Assembly (NCBI GenBank): GCA_018971065.1
Contig: JAGWVC010000134.1
Location: 1 to 8,591, forward strand
Reading direction: 5' to 3'
DNA length: 8,591 nucleotides
Source of the DNA: Sphingomonadales bacterium
GTDB taxonomy: Bacteria; Pseudomonadota; Alphaproteobacteria; Sphingomonadales; Sphingomonadaceae
The notes beneath the pieces were generated by a model. That model was given only the letters and a program-made list of their open reading frames with translations, ran no database searches and had not been told where the DNA came from. The position numbers and the translations under genes are program-made. Positions 6,099 through 8,591 of the stretch are shown here, in pieces; positions within the stretch are counted from its first letter, which is position 1; every line of letters begins with the position of its first letter.

Positions 6099-7237
6099 GC
6101 CGTCTCTCCCAATGTGCATTCGTACAGGCTGCCGATCACCCGTTCCGCCAGCCCGAAGCCGGTGGAAGCGCCGGTGCCGCTGGTGACGATGACCAGCCGG
6201 ACGCCCGGTTCGGGCGTGTCGATGAAATAGGTGCGGTCGTCGGCGACCGCGTACGTGCCGGTCCAGCGTTCGACCACGGCCGGGGCCGGACGGCCGAGCG
6301 CGCGGGCATATTCGTCGAGGATGTCCTCCTCGGCCGAGGCGGGCGCGAACGGCTGGGGCAGGTCGGCATAGTGGTGGCTGTCACCGACGATCAGGCCGCC
6401 ATCGCTGCCCTGCGCGACGATCAGGTGGACGCCGTTGTCGAAATGGCGCGGCTGTTCGGCGCGCAGCTTCGCTTCCAGCGCGCGGGCTTCGGGCAGCGCG
6501 CCATAGCCGCGATAGCGCACCAGGCCGAGATCGGACATCAGCGCGCCGGGGATGCGGAAGCCCGGATCGGCCAGCTTGACCATCGACAGGCGGCAGCGGC
6601 GCAGGCCGGCGGCGGCGATGCGATCGGGATAGAGCGTGGAGAAATCGTCGCCGGGGCAGACGACGACGGCGCCGGCCTCGACCACCCCGCGCGAGGTCTG
6701 GAGGCGCGGCGGGCGGGCGCTGTACACCGCCGTGCCCGGCATCAGCGTGACGCCGTGATGCTCGACCAGCCACGCGGTCAGCAGCGGGATCACATGGCGC
6801 GATTCGATGCGCAGTTCGTGTGGGCTGTGCAGCGCGCCCTTCAGGTCCGGCCCGCCAAGGCCGCCCGAGATGTCGCGGAATTCGGATGGCGCCAGCAGGC
6901 CGCAGCCCGCGCCCATTTCGGTAGCCAGGAACGCCTCGATCACCGCGATCGCCTCGGCGGAACGCGCGGTCAGGTACATGCCGTGGTGTTCGACCGGCAG
7001 GCGCGCCTGTGCGGCAACCTCGGCCCAGATGTCGCGGGTGCGCCGCGCCAGTTGCCAGCTATCGCCGCGTTCCTGACCGGTGACGGTGACGAAGCCGAAG
7101 TTGCGGATCGAGGCGCCGTTGGCCCGGACCTCGCGTTCGATCACGACGACGCGCTTGCCGGCGCGGGCGGCGACCAGCGCGTGCGCGAGGCCGATCACGC
7201 CGCCGCCGACCACGGCAAGGTCAAATGTCTGGGGCAT
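6095..7237 (-). CDS. FAD-dependent oxidoreductase of the phosphonate-catabolism type (PbfD/HpnW-like)
   Basis: This 380-residue protein belongs to the DAO/glycine-oxidase-like flavoenzymes, and specifically resembles the group found with phosphonate genes (TIGR03364). The N-terminal Rossmann fold is clear: FDLAVVGGGVIGLAHALVAA (5-24) with the GxGxxG glycines, and the ribose-binding Glu34 in VVVIER. The C-terminal half has DDRTYFIDTPEPGVRLVIV and TSGTGASTGFGLAERVIG, the usual closing FAD-contact region. Published work on such flavoenzymes (PbfC/PbfD) reports oxidation of aminoethylphosphonate or N-methyl derivatives to phosphonoacetaldehyde. That would feed PhnX, which starts on its last codon. 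The start is set at ATG 7237 because a strong GAGGAG precedes it and the Rossmann motif begins within ten residues; a TTG at 7255 would overlap the upstream stop. It is likely cytoplasmic. The exact amine substrate is unknown, and no residue seen here decides between primary and N-methylated amine. Confidence 0.9.
   Translation of the reverse strand: MPQTFDLAVVGGGVIGLAHALVAARAGKRVVVIEREVRANGASIRNFGFVTVTGQERGDSWQLARRTRDIWAEVAAQARLPVEHHGMYLTARSAEAIAVIEAFLATEMGAGCGLLAPSEFRDISGGLGGPDLKGALHSPHELRIESRHVIPLLTAWLVEHHGVTLMPGTAVYSARPPRLQTSRGVVEAGAVVVCPGDDFSTLYPDRIAAAGLRRCRLSMVKLADPGFRIPGALMSDLGLVRYRGYGALPEARALEAKLRAEQPRHFDNGVHLIVAQGSDGGLIVGDSHHYADLPQPFAPASAEEDILDEYARALGRPAPAVVERWTGTYAVADDRTYFIDTPEPGVRLVIVTSGTGASTGFGLAERVIGSLYECTLGETA
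6105..6110 (-). promoter_or_regulatory. Shine-Dalgarno site of phnX
   Basis: GGGAGA (reading the - strand) lies 6 bases before the ATG at 6098, inside the 3' end of the oxidoreductase gene. It decides the start against the ATG at 6119. Confidence 0.7.
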
Positions 7238-7247
7238 CCGGTTCGTT

Positions 7248-7253
7248 CTCCTC
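7248..7253 (-). promoter_or_regulatory. Shine-Dalgarno site of the FAD oxidoreductase
   Basis: GAGGAG on the - strand begins within the TGA stop of the sulfotransferase gene (TGAGGAG) and lies 10 bases before the ATG at 7237. The arrangement suggests coupled translation of the two genes. Confidence 0.7.
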
Positions 7254-8591
7254 AATCACGCCAGTGGCTGACGGCATCGCCCAGCGCCGCTTCCAGCGGG
7301 CCGAGCCAGGGCTGGAAATGGCGCCACTGCCCGGCCCCGTCGGCGTTGACCGGCCGGCGGACCTGTTCGGAACTGGGGGTGCGCACCGCGCGTTCGGTGC
7401 GGTGGAAATCCACACAGCCCGGTTCGAACGGCAGGCCGCAATGATCGAGCAGGCGCTGGACCTGGCCTTCGAGACCGGCGATCACGTCCTCATGACAGAC
7501 GCGCAGCACCCTGCCGGGCAGCGCGCGGTCCCAGTGGCGCATCAGGTCGAGGTAAGTGCGGTAATAGCGGGCGATGTCCTCGGCCGAATAGCTGAACTCC
7601 TGGCCGGTCGCGAACAACTGCTTGAGGTTGGAAAAGCAGCACGCCATCGGTTCGCGCCGGGCGTCGATGATCGTCGCGCGCGGCAGGATCAGGTGGATCA
7701 GCCCGATGTGGCGGAAGTTGTTGGGCATCTTGTCGACGAACAGCGGTCGGCCCGACACGCGATGGACGCGGGTGGCCGCGAGATAGCGTTCGCCCAGTTC
7801 GCGGCATTGGTCGGCGTCGAGCCGGTTCAGCGCCTCGGGATAGCGGGGGTTGTCATAGTCCGGGTCGCGGCCCTGCATGTCCAGCACCAGGCGCTGGATG
7901 TCGGGCAGTTCCTGTGTGCCTTCGACCGCGCTGTGCGAGGCGAGGATCTGCTCGATCAGCGTCGAGCCGGAGCGCGGCAGCCCGACCACGAAGATCGGAT
8001 CGGGCGACGCGGCGCCCCACCCTTCCCGCGCCGCAAAGAACGCCGGGGTGCAGACGCGCACCTGCTCGCGCGTGTTGGTCTCGAAGATGTCGGGGCGATA
8101 GCGGCTCTGCGCGCGCTGCGCGGCATTGCCGGCGGCATAGTGTTGCCACGAAGCCGCGTAGTCGGCGCGATCCTCGAACGCCTTGCCCAGCGCGAAGTCG
8201 AGGTGAATGCGATCGACCGGCGAGGTGGCCGGGTGCGCGACGGCGGCGTGCATTGCCGCGATTTCGGTATCGGCGAAGCGATAGGTCTTGAGGTTGGCCA
8301 GGCTCCACCAGGCATCGCCGAAATCGGGCCGAGCCGCCGTGGCGGCGTGATAGGCGGCGATCGCCCCCGGAAGGTCGCCCAGCGTCTTAAGCGCGTGGCC
8401 GAGCCAGAGGTTGAGATCGGCCCGGCTGGCGGCCAGCAACGGCGCGTCGAGCGGATCGGCGGCGGTATCCGGCAGTTCGGCCAGCAGCGCGCGGTACAGC
8501 GCGATTGCCTCGTCCTGCCGCCCCAGCCCGACCGCGATGGTGGAGGCGAGCGAGCGATAGTCGAAGTTCGCGGGGTCTGCGGCCAGCAGCG
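7252..8591 (-). CDS. TPR-repeat sulfotransferase family protein, 5' end outside the window
   Basis: The frame is open to the right edge, giving 445 residues of a longer protein; an internal TTG at 8439 is not a real start, because the upstream codons continue a TPR repeat (RQDEAIALYRALLAELPD). The first roughly 150 residues are tetratricopeptide repeats, for example DLNLWLGHALKTLGDLPGAI and the following AAYHAATAARPDFGDAWWSL. The rest is a sulfotransferase domain (Sulfotransfer_3 type) using PAPS as sulfate donor. The 5'-phosphosulfate loop is FVVGLPRSGSTLIEQILASH (about residues 200-219 of the visible part), followed by FVDKMPNNFRHIGLIHLILP and the 3'-phosphate-binding stretch IIDARREPMACCFSNLKQ. 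No signal peptide can be judged because the N-terminus is missing. TPR-sulfotransferases are common in sphingomonads, often near TonB receptors, and their acceptors are mostly unknown. It is the first visible gene of the phnX operon, 14 bases before the oxidoreductase, so a role in handling the same substrate is possible but unproven. Confidence 0.9.
   Translation of the reverse strand, partial: LLAADPANFDYRSLASTIAVGLGRQDEAIALYRALLAELPDTAADPLDAPLLAASRADLNLWLGHALKTLGDLPGAIAAYHAATAARPDFGDAWWSLANLKTYRFADTEIAAMHAAVAHPATSPVDRIHLDFALGKAFEDRADYAASWQHYAAGNAAQRAQSRYRPDIFETNTREQVRVCTPAFFAAREGWGAASPDPIFVVGLPRSGSTLIEQILASHSAVEGTQELPDIQRLVLDMQGRDPDYDNPRYPEALNRLDADQCRELGERYLAATRVHRVSGRPLFVDKMPNNFRHIGLIHLILPRATIIDARREPMACCFSNLKQLFATGQEFSYSAEDIARYYRTYLDLMRHWDRALPGRVLRVCHEDVIAGLEGQVQRLLDHCGLPFEPGCVDFHRTERAVRTPSSEQVRRPVNADGAGQWRHFQPWLGPLEAALGDAVSHWRD

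Noticed and set aside
5094..6230. 378-codon + strand ORF opposite phnX
   Set aside because: Gly/Arg/Ala-rich with no motif, while the other strand encodes a textbook phosphonatase.
6371..7444. 357-codon + strand ORF opposite the FAD oxidoreductase
   Set aside because: Low-complexity Ala/Gln/Arg composition, and antisense to a clear Rossmann-fold flavoprotein.

Overview
This is a GC-rich window, with strong G/C at third codon positions, packed with genes on both strands and with almost no non-coding DNA. Codon use, the TPR-sulfotransferase type and the overall gene style suggest an alphaproteobacterium, perhaps a sphingomonad (Sphingomonas/Novosphingobium-like). That placement is an inference; there is no rRNA or other marker to prove it.

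The window looks like an organophosphonate-catabolism locus arranged as two converging transcription units. On the + strand, left to right, are: the C-terminal half of an HD-domain phosphonate oxygenase (PhnZ/TmpB-like, cut by the left edge), a Tat-exported phospholipase C of the phosphocholine-specific/acid phosphatase superfamily, and an unusual pyruvate-kinase-like protein with an N-terminal extension and no C-terminal effector domain. On the - strand, right to left, are: a TPR-sulfotransferase (5' end cut by the right edge), a FAD-dependent oxidoreductase of the phosphonate-associated type, phosphonoacetaldehyde hydrolase (phnX), and a 12-TM MFS-type transporter of the DUF5690 group. The two units end tail to tail with 8 bases between their stop codons.

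The - strand unit is very compact: 14 bases between sulfotransferase and oxidoreductase, then a 4-base ATGA overlap into phnX and a 4-base GTGA overlap into the transporter. The most economical reading is a pathway in which the transporter imports an aminoethylphosphonate (AEP) or an N-methylated form, the FAD enzyme oxidises the amine to phosphonoacetaldehyde, and PhnX cleaves that to acetaldehyde and phosphate. No PhnW transaminase is in the window. The HD oxygenase on the other strand would provide a second, oxidative way to break a C-P bond.

The most interesting idea is that the exported phospholipase C, directly behind the HD oxygenase, could release phosphonate head groups from phosphonolipids. 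The locus would then be a lipid-to-phosphate scavenging system. The pyruvate-kinase-like protein and the sulfotransferase have no assigned role in known phosphonate pathways and are the main unknowns. No tRNA, rRNA, CRISPR array, insertion sequence or phage gene was seen, and no promoter is visible because both units start outside the window.
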